From assembly GCF_002775205.1 (NCBI RefSeq), contig NC_036456.1, positions 7,777,463 to 7,841,462 on the forward strand: a DNA stretch of 64,000 bases. Reading direction: 5' to 3'. This document shows, piece after piece, positions 22,979 to 35,690 of this stretch. Made by a program: the position numbers and the translations under genes. A model generated the notes under the pieces. That model was not told the DNA's origin, made no database searches, and saw only the letters and a list, made by a program, of their open reading frames with translations. Each line of letters opens with the position of its first letter. Position 1 is the first letter of the stretch. The stretch is from Xiphophorus maculatus (lineage: Eukaryota; Chordata; Actinopteri; Cyprinodontiformes; Poeciliidae).

Positions 22979-25900
22979 GAGTTCGCTTTCCTCTCCCTGA
23001 TGAGTGATTGAACAGTTTCTCCTCTGCGTCTTCAGTGACAGCGAACGAAGACGTATACATATGCAAATAACCCACAGACCACCATGGTCTCCCTGTGTCA
23101 TGTGTGAGTGACAAGGACAAAGACTGAGGGGTCTGAAATGGTCCATCTGATTCCTGAGAGTGTTTGCCTCAGAATGAGCAACATCTGCCCTGCAGAGCGG
23201 CCGCCTACAAACGCCGGAGACCGGATCCAGACCCGGATCCGGACCTGGTCTGACTTTTGACAGATTAGAATGGGGACAATGCAGGGATGTACAGTAAGTG
23301 ATCGTTTAATTTTTAGAAGTGGTCAGTTTGGATTTTTGCATTAAAAAATGCTGCTTTTAATGACTGAATGTTGATTTTGTTTTTTTTGTTTTTTTTTTAA
23401 GGAAAACCCTTCTCATGTAAAAAGCCAAATGTGGAGCAACTAAAACTGAAATGTTGGAAAACTGTTTATGTTTCCTTGAATCAATTATTCTGGTTTCCTT
23501 CACATTAATTGTACAAATATGACTGAATGCGTCTCCTGAATATGTGTTTTTAACTTTTTTTTATACCCCAGTTAAAATTTTTGCCACACATTGAGCTGGG
23601 TTTGCACTTCTTCCAGGTTTTGGTCAACATTAAAAGGTTAGAGGCCTGATATCATATCACATTATCTCTTTTTAAAATGTATATTTATCTATCCTTAGTC
23701 GGTTTTCACTGAATAACTGATGATTGTGAGTCAAATTGGTCCCAGAATGAGGAAACGAGCCTTTGTTGTCCTCATTATACCAATAACCGAAGCACAAATG
23801 AACATTTCAAAACAGGTTTGATGTTGAGTGACTAAGTAACGAACAGTTTCTTCCAAAGAATGAAAACTAGGAGTCTCAGTCTGTGGATATTTTTTTTTTG
23901 CCTACACACTATAAAAAACGCCTTCCTTGCAGTTTTCTGCTCACTTCCCGTGGGAGAGAGAACATAAAAATAATAGTATTAACCCTGACATAAAACTTCT
24001 GTGGCTTAAGACTTTTATTACTTGAAGTCATATTTGCTTTGAGTGAGCACTTGTGGCTACACTGCAGCTGGACCTTATGTCACCTAAAAGTCCCAGCAAT
24101 GTTCCGTTACTTCACAGCGAGAGATGTGTTCGGCCCCGTGGTGGAGCCCACGGTTACTTTAATCTGAAGTGCAAACATGAGATAATCCCTGTAGATGATT
24201 GCTGCCATGTGATCACACAGGTGTTTCACATCTGATTTTCCAGCACTGACAAGCACAGCTACACAGGGGAGGACATTTTGATTACAGCGTACATACCCCG
24301 TTACGCCCTTTTGGCAAATGTTTTTTTTGTTGTTTTTTTTCTGGTAAATTGCTCCATAGTGTCAAGAGTCAACTTTTCTCTGTTAATCACACACTGTAAT
24401 GGATGTACGAATACGTCCATCTCAACAGCAGATAAAATACGGACTATTTGCTTTATTGATTACATTTGAACAGAATTTTGAGGGAAATTAAGATTTTTTT
24501 GTTTGTTTGTTTTCACAAGTAAAGGTTTCTGGAACTTGATAAAGACTCCAAGACTCATTTCCTGCGTTCCCATTATGAATGTGCGCAAATTTTGTCAATA
24601 TTTTGTTAATGTCGAAAAAAAAACCACCTACAATTTTGCAATTTCGATATTTCCATGAAATAGGAAACTCACTTTTCTTTTGAGTTTGTTAGTTTGTCAA
24701 TTAAAAAAACATTCCTCGCCATTATCCTCCCACTACTTCCTGTGGTAGTCTTCTTTGTGGTTTGCACCAGTGGAAACATCCGGTTGTTGATCACGTGACT
24801 CGCGTGATGTTTCCATTGCAGTTTTGCAAAACAAACTAATTTTAACACAGCCAAAAAAAGAAACCCCACTTCCTAGCACTGAAAATTTTTATCGAAAAAC
24901 AAATGTTTTTCAGAAATTGGCTTGTTTCTATTTTGAAAATGTATTTTCCAAATGTCAAATTGCACAAATATACGGGCGCTGGAACCGCAGCTGGCAATAG
25001 AATGAAGGTTTAACAAATCTCCAAGTGTGTTTTAAATAATCTGAGTTCAACGTTTCATCTAAACATTTTATGGAGAGGAGGGACACCAACTGGAAGCTTT
25101 GAATCAAATCTGAACTTCAGCATAAATCTCTGATATCCTCTTCCAGTGCAAACCTTTCATTTCTTGTCCACAAAGCTCTAACATACTTTGCCAACAACAG
25201 AGAAATATGTTCTCCGTCACAAGAACAAAATAACATCATCCTGCTCTTGAAAACTTGGTTTGGGAGGGTTTCAACGTTACATTAGCGTTTGAAGGGACGC
25301 ATGTCGACTTCCCAAGAGTTCTTTGAGTTCTTATGAAGTACTGTATGAAATGTCCTGTCCAGGAACAACTTTGTTCTTGTTCTTTCAACCTCGAATAAAA
25401 GAACAAATGTCTCCGCTCATGCGTCTTGTCTGTACAAACCGCAACTCTATCACAGTTTCTTTTCTCTTCCAAGTGCCCCAAACACAGCCACACAAGTGAT
25501 TTAGAAGTGGTGGAGGTTTCCCCCAATGTTACATATCGTAGCATGTTGTCTACAATCAACAAGAAGCTCTACAATAGAACAAGAATCTAACCGCGCAGTT
25601 AGATTTACCGATTGCTGCGCTGCTAACTAATGTCAGGAGAATAAGGCAACAACAATGCATTTCTCTCCTTCTTATGTGTTTAAACAAGTACTGTCAATTG
25701 ATCACAAAATTTAATCAGATTAATCACTCTAGCACTGTGATTAATCACGATTAATCACCACGCTCAGGAGCCTGCCAGGAATGCCAATGCTGATTAGCGG
25801 TAGGCTAAGTTGTTTCTCTGACTTTACCACATTAAGTAGAGCATGATATGCTAATGGCGCATCATGAAATAATAAAATAAAAGCATTAAAATAAAATCTA

Positions 25901-26042
25901 GAAACAAAGACACCAAGGGCGGCTGAAACAAGGCGACACACACCACACTAGTTTTCTTCTTGTCTGTGCTAATGAGACTTCAGTCCAGATCCAGTGAAAC
26001 TCCACTCCTGGCTTTGTGAATGTTTGGACTCACACAAACACA

Positions 26043-26043
<1 letters not shown>

Positions 26044-26089
<46 letters not shown>
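26044..26089. repeat. (CA)n microsatellite
   Basis: About 22 ca units with one caaa interruption. Confidence 0.95.
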
Positions 26090-28222
26090 TGGGCTTTTCA
26101 GTGAGGAGGAGTGACACACAAACTGCTTTTTATTCAGCAAGCAGCTCTCTGAGGACCTGACAGAGCCTCCTGCAGTCACTCTGTGAACACGCTTCTCCCT
26201 GACAGACCTCAGCGTCTCCAGTAATTCACTTTCACATCCACAGCAGGCACTCTCTCTCTTCTTGGACTGGGCTTTTTAAACTCCTAGCAGGTTGGTCCAT
26301 CTCTGATTTATTTTTTTTTTCCACATCATGACACCAGGTCAGTGTATATTTGTGATGAATCGAGGGAAAGTTTTAATATCCGCAAACTGCGATTTCACCA
26401 ATTCTGTTTTGTCTTACTGCTACCCTAATTTATTGTTTCTTGTAGTAAATGTAATGAACATCTCAGGAGCTTTTTTTTTTAGTGTATTAGGACACTATCA
26501 TTATGTTTTAGCATTTGAATTCGTGAGAATATATTTAAAGTTAAAAGTCAATGGTTGCTCTCTGTATAACAGGCAGAGACTGTAAAATGTTACTCGTGAA
26601 AATCAGACTGTTGTTCCTGTTTTTAATTTGCCTCTTATTAACCATCCTCAATGTGGAGCCAATTACAGCCATTGGTTTGTGTGTGTGAGCAGGACAGACA
26701 CACTGACATTTTAATTAGCTCGCCAGTCTGTAACTGTGTAACTGAAACTGCTGCTGTTGTTGTTGTAGTAGGGGGTTTGAGTGTCTGCACTCAAACAACA
26801 CTTTGCGATTTCCCAAACTCCCAGAACGCTCTTTATATTTGCTGCAGCACAAAGTCTCTGTTATGCTGATATGTAGTCCTTTAGTACCATTTGATCGCTG
26901 ATGTTTTGGACTCATAACTGTACTAACTAACCAAAACCTTTCCCTAATGTACTATTTTTGAATTACATTCATATCTCATTTAGACTATTTCCAGCTGTAG
27001 ATGAGAATTAGCTTCTACTAGCTGTTTTAGCAAATTAGCTTGGTTTCACAGTTTTTAAAGCTTTTGTTAACTGAAGATATTTCAACAAAGTCATGTTTCC
27101 TAAGAAAAAAAAAAAATTTGTTCTGATTTTTTAACTTATGTGTTGTGGAGGTGATAATTCTCTTACCTTGCAGAGCGGTAAGAGTCATACCTTGCAGAGA
27201 GTTTGTAGAAATCTGAAGAAATTCTGGAATGCTAACAGCTGATCAGAAATTAACACGTTTTTGCTCATTTTAACTTCTGAAAACAACTTTTTTCAGTGCT
27301 GCGCTGAATAAAATAGCGACAGCCTTAAAGGGCGAAGCCTGTACGAAATAGAGCAACTTTGACCAAAATATGTTCATACCCGGTGGATACATCTCTAAAC
27401 TAGCACATTTTAACTTCCAACACTTTCACAAGGGGACGCTGTTTTTTGTTTGTCGCTAGTTTTCTTAGCCAAACAACGACATTGTATTTGCGCAGAAATG
27501 CACACATGGAGTATCACTCCGCCAAAACAGCTGCGACTTCTGGTTCTGTTGGGACTAGTTCCGAAACGTACGAGACACTGAAAATGTTGGGTTATGGCAG
27601 TTAGAGAGCTCCGTAACATATTTGTTTAAGCCAGTAGAGCTGCTTTTAAAGAGGAAACTCAGAAAGACACAGTATGGAGAAAAGTTTACAAAGTTAACAT
27701 TATTGTGACGAATGGGGCAGCAAGGACTTTCCTTTGGATTCTTTTGCAAACATTATTCTCCTCTGTAAATGGACTGTTGTACAGTGGACCCTGGTACTTG
27801 CGGAGGTTAGGGACTACAGTCGCCTATGAATAACTAAAATTTGTGAAATCTCTTCTGAAAATACTTATAACTGCCTATTTTAAAAGTTCAAACAATCGTA
27901 ATATGCATTAAAACACAGAGTGGAAACCGTCTTAATATCTAGCTTTCCCTATCTCTGCTCTTGGTTGGGGGTACAGCCAATCAGTGGCAAGGAAAATAAA
28001 TGGAGCTCCTGGATTGGCTGCTTTGCAAACGCTTGCTAATAGCGTGTCCAGATAGGTTTTTCAGCTTCTCCAGCTGTATTTTATTTGAAATATTTTTGAT
28101 TTGGGTTTATTCCACAGAAAAATCCGTTAATGTACAAACATTGAGCAGGAATATTGAGAATTTGCAGAACGTTGAGCTGTTCACAGCTGTTCACTCCATT
28201 GAACTGAACTTCATGCCATGTC

Positions 28223-28385
28223 CTCCATTCACACACACAGATGCTTGGGTGCAGGTTGATTCAGAATGTGAGGGACATCCAGATTTTCGGGTCTATTTTC
28301 GGTTAAAAACAAAGAAACAAAAACTAATTTTGTCCCATCATCACTGAACAGGTGACTGCTTTTTCACAAGACCATTACACTGAAA
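28223..28385 (+). repeat. Local duplicated block, copy 1
   Basis: Shares ordered modules with 28898-29067: gtcctccrttcacac, gggtgcaggttgattcag, tgtgagggacatccag, cactgaacaggtgactgc and tttttcacaag. Identity is high but not perfect, with small indels. No coding potential is evident. Confidence 0.75.
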
Positions 28386-28897
28386 ACCTCAAGATGTTCT
28401 TGAGGTTTTCTTGAATGTAAAGGTCAAATTTGTGACACTATTCATATAATGTTTTTAGCTAACTTAAAGTGAAGCAGTTAAAGTTTGTCAAGGTCCAAAA
28501 CAATTTGGAGTTGTTGATCATAGCCGTTTCAATTTACAGCTCATTCTGGTCCTCGTGTTTATATTTTCAGGAGTGATTTAGAGTTGTAGGCCTTTGGTTA
28601 ATGTTCACCATATGAAGTTCTATGCCTGCTGGGAGAGTCTGGCTTAATTACCTCAGCAGAAAATTAAGACAGATGCAGACTCGCTCGCAGCCAAGACAGC
28701 AGTCCAGACTGCTAATGAAATAATTTGCCAAGCGAAACCAAGATTTCACAGTGCTGCGAATGTGCAGGAGAAACACAATAAAGTCGGGTCAGCTGTAAGT
28801 AGGAAAAAAAAACAACAACAAAAAAACACACTGGCTCGCTTTCAGTTGTTCACAGCATCCTTCCTCACTCTGCTGATCTGTTGCTCACGCTTTGTCC

Positions 28898-29067
28898 TCC
28901 GTTCACACTGAAACGTTTGGGTACAGGTTGGTTCAGATTGTGAGGGACATCCAGCCCTGGGTTTTCGGAATAGCTCTATTTTCTGTTAAAAAATTAAAAA
29001 TAAAACGTATTTTATCATATCCTCACTGAACAGGTAACTGCTTTTTCACAAGGCTGTTACACTTGCA
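28898..29067 (+). repeat. Local duplicated block, copy 2
   Basis: Second copy of the 28223-28385 block in the same orientation about 675 bp downstream, with the same module order. Confidence 0.75.
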
Positions 29068-29127
29068 AGGTAAGGAGTATCCTTGCGTTTGTTTGTTTGT
29101 TTGTTTATTTGTTTGTTTTTCACACTG

Positions 29128-29141
29128 CTGCCCCCTGTTGG
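29128..29141 (-). promoter_or_regulatory. CTCF-like motif
   Basis: The - strand reads CCAACAGGGGGCAG, close to the vertebrate CTCF core CCASYAGRKGGCRS with one mismatch (A at position 4). A second imperfect match (CCAGCAGATGTCAC) lies at 29467-29480 on the same strand. Motif match only, no occupancy evidence. Confidence 0.35.
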
Positions 29142-30195
29142 CAGTTTACAAAGCTCAAATTACCATCGAATCTAAATTTACTCTAAAAACAGTCAGTCTC
29201 ACTCTCAAAATAATATTAATCCAGTTACGCTGGCCATTTGAAATGTATATGTTGTTTGTTTAGGTATTTAAATGCAACTTTGTTATTTTTGTTATTTTCT
29301 CTAGCATACAAAGATACAGTAAGAGACTCAGCTATGGCAAATACAAACTTTCCACTGCTACACCAACATACTTTAATACAGTTTGGTTGTTATTTGTTGA
29401 AATCATTATTCAAGTTGTTGTTAGATAAGTCTTCATTTTTAAGTTTGTGTCTGACTGAAGGGGACAGTGACATCTGCTGGCGGAGTCGAACAGTACAGAC
29501 AATTGAAAACATTTTGCCTCAATTTTATTCCGTTGCTAAAAGAGTAGATGGATGGAGAACAAGCATGAGAATAGAAGTGGTGAGAGTATTCATTTATCAC
29601 TTTACTGGCAAAACAAGGGCTGGATCTGCACTAAAGGCTGGAATTTCACCCTGTTGTTTTTAAGTTTTCTCTTCTGGCCTCAAAATGTGCTTGTTCTGTT
29701 GCAGAGATACAGGCAAAAGACAGACGGCATAAGACATACCACTAAACAAAGATTTCGAAAGTTATTGCAGGAAATCCTTTTAGAAAGAAAAACATTTTCA
29801 TTACAAATACAACATGATCTTTTTTCTTTTTTTAAAAAAAATCATCCTACAGAACTTCCTAGGAGTTCGTTGAATATTTGAATCCTCCTAAACCCTTGTC
29901 GTTAACATCTGACAAACGGAAAAATAAAATAAAAAAAACGCATCACTGAGGGATCGGTGGGCTGTTTATGTTTGCATCTTCTGCGCTCATGTGGTGTCAA
30001 GCTGTTGGGCAGAGGCTTCATGCGCGGCCTGGCCCCTGACAGTAATCGGCCAATGAATAATGAACAGACGCACAAACCTGCCTTTGACAGCTGTTTGGGA
30101 TCTTTGTTTGTGTGTTAGCGCTATCGTTGGAGTGCAGCTGCATGCCTGCCTGTAGCAATTATGCTCTCTCTAAATAAGAGCCAGAGGAGAGGCTG

Positions 30196-30252
30196 CGTGT
30201 GTGTGTGTGTGTGTGTGTGTGCGTGTGTGTGTGTGTGTGTGTGTATGTATGT
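30196..30252. repeat. (TG)n microsatellite
   Basis: gt tract with one gc interruption, ending in gtatgtatg. Confidence 0.95.
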
Positions 30253-30530
30253 TAAGGCACACATGTTTTTTGAACCAAGTGTAATATAAACCAACTCGGA
30301 GACCATAATATGAGCCTCAAGGATTCTGTTGCATGCTCATACACATTGCATTACTCAGCCTTTTTACCTCCGCACACTGCAATAACATATTTGAGTTTTA
30401 CACACACACACTTTCTGAGACACAGTCAGACATATGGCCTGTTCTCAGAGCCCATATGTACCCCCCCCCCCACATGTGACCCCGGCTCTCCTTGAGATCC
30501 TCAAAGGCTCTGTTGTGTTGGGAGTCCCAT

Positions 30531-30576
30531 TCACACACACACACCCACACACACCCACACGCGCGCACACACTCAC
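30531..30576. repeat. (CA)n-rich simple repeat
   Basis: cacacacaccc units merging into gcgcgcacac. It creates a His/Thr-rich open frame that is not a gene. Confidence 0.9.
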
Positions 30577-31214
30577 GCAGCCTACATACTCAGCCTCATA
30601 AACACTACTTCAAGTCGTCGGTGCCCACGGGCCTTTTCATGGTTAATTTGCTGTTCAGTAGGTCAGGAGGAAAAGCAGACACACATGCTCACCCCCCCCA
30701 CACACACACAAAGTCATTCTCAAATTCAGAGAGTCATGCGGCCATCCTGGCACCAGCATCGCCTTGCTACGCGTTTCCCCACACAGATGTGACTCTTGTG
30801 ATCTACAGGGAAAGAGGAACACGAGTGAACCTGCTGTTCACAGTCAACAGGGCTTTTTTAGTTTCATCAGGAACCTGCAATAAAACTTTGTTTTGTTTTT
30901 TTATTGAGATATCTTGCATATCTATGGGGGCTCCTCGTTTATTAAAAAAAAAAAAAAAAGGTCTTAAAATGAAATCATCTGTTCCACTGCAGCAGCTGCA
31001 TTTCACCCTGGACATTTTGGAAACATCCAACCTTTAAGTTTAGAATATTTATTCATCCGGGGAAGAATCTGTCATTAAGAAATACTTAAACAAAAAAAAA
31101 ATCCATGATGGCATAAACACCTGTCACGTTTATTTTATAATAATCATTTTTCAGCTCATCAGAGTTTCTAGGAACTTGTGTCATTCAGTTTCTTGGGGTA
31201 TAAAAACAGGAAGT

Positions 31215-31560
31215 CCTTAAAAAGTCTTAAATATGTCTAGCTAAAATTTAGGCTTTAAAATGTCTTAAATTCGTTAAAGAAAATCTATGTTAGTCTTAAA
31301 AAAGTTGATCACAGGTCTTAAATCTTGTTGTGGCAGGACTATTTAATCTCTGTGACTAACAAGCTGGCACTACTTGCTAGCAAAAAAGCAAGCTAGAATA
31401 TAGCTCAGTTCCAGGTGAGAAACAAAACGCTGCTGCCCAGAGCTACAAAACCTTAAACTTCACAATGTTTGTCCCCTGCATTTCTTTGTACATCTCTGTC
31501 ATGTTAAAGGCCTTAAATTGTATTCATAATCTTAAAAAGTGATTGATTTGACTTGACTTT
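31215..31560. repeat. Interspersed repeat family 'GTCTTAAAAAG', copy 1
   Basis: Carries the family modules ccttaaaaagtcttaaat, ttgttgtggcaggactattt, aagctggcactac, a short tgctagc piece, and a closing ccttaaattgtattcataat with cttaaaaagt. Related copies are at 44.82, 46.80, 57.70 and 62.52 kb. Confidence 0.65.
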
Positions 31561-31649
31561 AGATTGAATTTTTCAGCAATAAACAAAAATCATGTATATA
31601 AAAAAATCATCTGGTGCTTGTTTCACATCCAAATGCCCTGGAAACCAAC

Positions 31650-31864
31650 ATTGGAGTGTGTGGTGCCTTACATTCTTTGAAATTCAGTACACTTTTGCAG
31701 TTTTCTGGACATTTGTCCCAGATTTTTGTGCATAGAAACTGAATACTGCTTCTCCATGTTTGGTTCTGGTTCCGGACAGTACTTGGAAGACTACGTGCTG
31801 TCTGGTTGGCTGAAGGGGGATTGTACAAGGTGCTAGTAACGGGGACACCAAAAGGTTTTTCCAT
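31650..31864 (-). pseudogene. LINE (L2/CR1-like) ORF2 C-terminal fossil
   Basis: The - strand frame reads ANQTARSLPSTVRNQNQTWR, then SSIQFLCTKIWDKCPENCKS and VLNFKE. This matches the layout of the conserved end of fish L2-like LINE polyproteins (R-SLRS...RTKTxG..AFxxxAPKLWNxLPExLR...FK). The fragment is short, and its sequence and reading frame fade on both sides. Confidence 0.55.
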
Positions 31865-32376
31865 TTTCAGAAATGTTGATCTTCAAACTTGTCGCATTAT
31901 AGAGCTGACATCACAAGTTTTGCTCACCATTAATAATTTAGAAATGTAATTTATAGAGAAGTGCTGGCCTTCCACAGTTTGTTCCTCGACTTATTGTCTT
32001 TGTGTGAGGCTTTTTGTTTCCTAATAGGACATATACCTAGTTGCTGCTCAGCTTCTCCTTATTTAAAAACAGATAGCTGCTGATGGACCCCGGTGCAGAT
32101 GGACCAGTAACATGAAAAACATCAAATGTTGTTGACTTTTCAGTTTGATGTTAGCATCTAATGGAACGGGGACATTTTAATGGGACACAAAGAGGATGTT
32201 TTCTCATTCAGCTTTATTATCTGCTAATCTAAGCAGGAAAATGATCTCGCCTGATGCCTATCTGATATCAGCGGGACTTTTCAGCTGTCCAGCCTATCTC
32301 TTCCTTGTCCTTCTGTTCGGTGACATTTCTCCATCCTTCCTCTTTGTCCTCATGCAGGTTCTGGGTTCTCCTGGTG

Positions 32377-32958
32377 ATGACCTCAATCCTGTGCCCTGGC
32401 AACACCTACGCTGCGATGAAGGACCTCTCATCGTCTTCTTCTCCTCTCACCACCCTCCTCCACTACTCTTCCTCCAAGCCCTCTGTCGTGCCCTTCTCCT
32501 CTTCGGCGGGTTCCGCCTCGTCGCCGGGGGTCTCGCTGTCAGCCGCGCCGCTCTCCAAGCCGCAGCCGTTCTGTCTGCAGACGGGTCCGCACCTCATAGC
32601 CAGCATGCAGCTGCAGAAGCTCAACTCTCACTACCAGAGCCTCGCCTCGGGGGTCTCCGCCGGCCACTCGGCACCCGGCGGGGCTCAGAAGACCTTCGGG
32701 GGCTCGCCGCTGAGCACGGCCAGCCCTCTCCTGGGGCCCTCCGGAGGCCTCGGCACCGGCGGGAACATGGGAGTGGGGATCGGCATGGCGGGCCAAGGCT
32801 CCGGAGCGGCCGGGATTATCGACTTTGACCCCGTGGACGAGGAAGTTCTCATGTCTCTGGTGGTTGAGCTGGGTTTGGACAGAGCCAACGAGCTGCCGGA
32901 GCTCTGGCTGGGACAGAACGAGTTTGACTTCATGTCAGACGTCCCGGCCGGATGCTGA
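32377..32958 (+). CDS. cited1: cited1, CBP/p300-interacting transactivator 1
   Basis: This CDS encodes a 193-aa nuclear co-regulator. From family knowledge, CITED proteins do not bind DNA but bind the CH1/TAZ1 domain of CBP/p300 through a conserved acidic C-terminal segment (CR2). They act in SMAD, estrogen-receptor and HIF-related transcription. Residues about 147-193 hold CR2: [20 protein letters not shown], then [15 protein letters not shown], and a terminal Cys. A second conserved block, [17 protein letters not shown], is at about 71-87. The region between is Ser/Gly-rich and low in complexity. CR2 fits CITED1 ([10 protein letters not shown]...[14 protein letters not shown]) better than CITED2 (FIDEEVLMS...[14 protein letters not shown]). 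The start at 32377 ([10 protein letters not shown]) is the first ATG after the acceptor at 32357. The frame is open through the acceptor, so an upstream start in an unseen exon is possible. The CDS is GC-rich against AT-rich flanks. Flanking hdac8 and rps4x support the assignment. Confidence 0.93.
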   Translation: MTSILCPGNTYAAMKDLSSSSSPLTTLLHYSSSKPSVVPFSSSAGSASSPGVSLSAAPLSKPQPFCLQTGPHLIASMQLQKLNSHYQSLASGVSAGHSAPGGAQKTFGGSPLSTASPLLGPSGGLGTGGNMGVGIGMAGQGSGAAGIIDFDPVDEEVLMSLVVELGLDRANELPELWLGQNEFDFMSDVPAGC

Positions 32959-34518
32959 CCAGCACAAAGAAAGACAAAAAACCCACACAAACATTCGGAG
33001 ACAGCAGAATTGATCGACAAAGAGAGAGAAGGCTTCTCTCACTGTTTTGTTTTTCTTCTCTGACTTGCTTGGTTGATATGTTCAAGGAGAGAGTTTGAGA
33101 GATTCACGGCGCCTTCCTGTTTCTGCTTTACTGTCATGGTGTTAACTCGTGGACAGGAAATTCAACAAAAAAAGGACCTCTCTCTTTAATTTGTCTTGCG
33201 AGTTCGTTTCACCGTGACGTTCTCACTCGAAGAAATACCCAAAGCACATGCGGAGCTTGTCCTCCTTTGTCCACCACTGCATCTCTGGGCCTTATTAAAA
33301 ACCAGTTGGCTGATGCGAGACGGCTTCAAAGAAACACACAAGTCAACCTCTCGAAGGCCGAACTCTAAAGACGAGTAAGATGCACCTGTCGGATCTGGGT
33401 TGGCGCGTAAAGAACATGGAAAAACAGTGAACCAGGACTACCACAAAAAAGGATGACAAACACTACGCTTCCTGTTTTCTTAATAGACAATATTGAGCCT
33501 CCGCTCTCATGGGAAAGAGACTTCACCTCTTTGACTCCACAAAGATCTGATTGTCTGAGAACTGGTTATCTCCACATACTTCTTCTTTTTTTTTGGAATT
33601 TAGATCAAGCAGTCGTACCCTTGTTACTTAAGACAGCGGCTGATTATCCATCAGGGGGAGTCCTGGACAAGGGGACCTTCTATAGTCGCTGTTTTTGTGA
33701 ACATAATGAATCAGATTAAGGGACGTGGAAACTTTAGGAGCATGTGACATGAAAGCGGTAAAAATGTGTAGAGCACAGCGCCGCTGAAACAACTGGAGCC
33801 TTTCGGTCAATTCTGTGCCAAGCTAAGCTAATGCAGAGCATTTAATCTGTGGACATAAACCCCAAAATGTTAGATTCACACACTTTCAGCGTCATGGCTT
33901 TTCTACTTTACCGCTCGGATAACTTTGTTAAAACAGCTTATATCAGCTCGGGCTAACCGTAAAATCACTTTCCTTCAAGTTGCTGAGGAGGTAGCATGCT
34001 GCTTCAATACTTTGTGTTTGCACACCTTTGACCCAGAGCAAAAGATGTAGAGCTAAACTGTCACAGGAAATGTCAAAGTCGAGAAAAAACTGTTTTTGGC
34101 TTTGGTTTGGTGTTATATGACTCTGTAACACCTTGCAGGATTAATACCTTCATCATGCTCTGCAGCGAGCAATAACGTTTTACTCTGGCGGGAGCAGCCA
34201 ACAACACACACTGTCATATAGAGAATTGAAACCACTTGCCTCTTGCTGCACAGATCTCTCATCACTTCATCCGCTGAATCGTCGACCTCAGAGGGCGTCG
34301 TCCAGTGAAATCGCAGCGGATGTGCCTAGTTCACTCGGCTCATATGGATGCTCAAAGTAAATGGGAGCTGTTAAAGTGTGTGGAGAACTAACACTCGACT
34401 CAGACATCCAGAGTTCTCTGTTCTTTCTTTGTTTTTAAAAATAAAAGAAATTTGGATGATTTTATGGCAGATATTTCTGGTCAAACTTTCAATTTAGAAT
34501 CTGGAAAAATATTGGATG

Positions 34519-34640
34519 GATTGTATGGAGTGGTTGACGGATGGATGGATGGATGGACGGACAGGTGGATTAGATGGATTGATCGACAGACGGATGGATG
34601 GAAAGATAAATGTATTGATTGACGGATGGATGAATGGATT
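34519..34640. repeat. Degenerate GATG/GGAC simple repeat
   Basis: ggatggatggatggacgg-type units decay to the right into looser gatgg, gattga and gacggatgg pieces. It lies in the inferred cited1 3' UTR. Confidence 0.8.
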
Positions 34641-35158
34641 AATCCTTAGACAATGAAATTTGGAAGAAGGTACAGAAATGCGGATATTTCCTGTGTACGA
34701 ACCTTGATGCTCTGTGATGTTTTCAGTGAATTCAGCAGAAGCCTTTGAAACCTTCCCTCTGGAGCTTCCTGCTGCGATACAACATTATTTTATTGTCTTC
34801 ATTTAAAGTGTCGGGTTACACAATCTCAAGTGTGTTTGTGCCATGTGATATGACCGAAAGCACCAGAAGAATGCTAATACGGGGCCTTGGGTTTATATTG
34901 CATAAACCGTTTTCTACATGTGAAACTAAGTGTTTAATAGTGGCCATTGCACGGCTTGGAATCATAATAGGCCTTTAATGTGATTTTATTCCTTAAGAAA
35001 TACATAAATGTACAGTAAGACATAAAAAATCTGTTTAGAATCAAGATACATATGACATGTCAAGCAAAAAGATGGATAACTTACAGATTTGTGGTTTTAA
35101 CTCCCTGATCTTTTCCTGTTTTCGACTTTCATGGATGGTCGTGTATTTATATGATCGT

Positions 35159-35164
35159 AAATAA
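35159..35164 (+). terminator. Candidate cited1 poly(A) signal
   Basis: AATAAA in cgtaaataaagttaaagctg, about 2.2 kb past the stop codon. Confidence 0.45.
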
Positions 35165-35184
35165 AGTTAAAGCTGCAATATGCT

Positions 35185-35690
35185 CAAGTTTTGCTTTTAA
35201 CTCCTTGGTATTTACTCTTCAAAAGTGTTGAAACCCCATTTTGTATTTTGTCATGATACATCAACAAACTTAAACAGCAACAAAAAAAATTTAGAAATAA
35301 AAATATCTGAAAGATATTTGGCTTTATAACACCATCGTTTGATGCCAATCCAGCTGAAGGTCTTTTACGATATGCCTTTACCATCTTCTCATAAAGAGTT
35401 GTAAGTTTTCACCCAATTTTCTTTGCAAAGTAGCTCAAAATCTTGTCACAGATCATCAATTGGCTTAAGATTAGACTTTGACTAGGTCTTTCCAACACAC
35501 AAATTATTCCACTGTATCTTTGTCCTGGTGGAAGTTGAACCTTCGCACACAGGTTCAGGTCTTTCACAGTCTCCAAAAGGTTTCCCTCCATCTCCCCATC
35601 ACCTCTGACCTGAGGAAGAACATTCCCTCAGGAGATGATGATGATGGTGCCAAGAAGGATTTTACATAAATTGAAGAACATTGCCGACAA
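35185..35690 (-). pseudogene. Tc1/mariner-like transposase fossil
   Basis: Read on -, the sequence tcttaagccaattgatgatc corresponds to the N-P-I-E/D-N-L region after the second catalytic Asp. It is followed by degraded frames ending in MVKAYRKRPSAGLASNDG, which resembles the Tc1 C-terminus (MVKAYPKR...AAKGG). Multiple frameshifts and stops are present. The copy near 51 kb is clearer and supports this reading. Confidence 0.55.

Larger units (their letters stand above)
15444..32357. other. Intergenic region between the coiled-coil gene and cited1
   Basis: About 17 kb with no convincing protein-coding exon. It holds many repeat copies listed separately: a hAT-like MITE, LINE tails, simple repeats, a duplicated block at 28.2/28.9 kb, an L2-like fossil at 31.7 kb and others. 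A degraded block at about 24.57-24.99 kb and a GATTAATCACGATTAATC block near 25.69-25.76 kb also look repetitive, but I could not define their ends. Sequence at 26.10-26.29 kb looks like a 5' UTR (cagcaagcagctctctgagg, ending cctagcag|gttggt) and could be an untranslated first exon of cited1, but this is a guess. Cited1 regulatory DNA probably lies in this interval. Confidence 0.55.
32358..35170 (+). other. cited1: cited1 terminal exon including 3' UTR (inferred extent)
   Basis: An acceptor (tttgtcctcatgcag) ends at 32357. The exon carries the whole visible CDS and an inferred 3' UTR of about 2.2 kb up to AATAAA at 35159-35164. A proximal AATAAA lies at 34440-34445. The 3' UTR contains an irregular GATG/GGAC simple repeat near 34.52-34.64 kb. 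The upstream untranslated exon is not identified. Confidence 0.55.

Noticed and set aside
30492..31037. 181-codon frame with His-Thr runs
   Set aside because: Driven by CA repeats, with no conserved motif or splice structure.
32196..32828. 210-codon + frame overlapping cited1
   Set aside because: Different frame from the conserved CITED CR2 motif and runs through the splice acceptor. Shadow of the GC-rich CDS.
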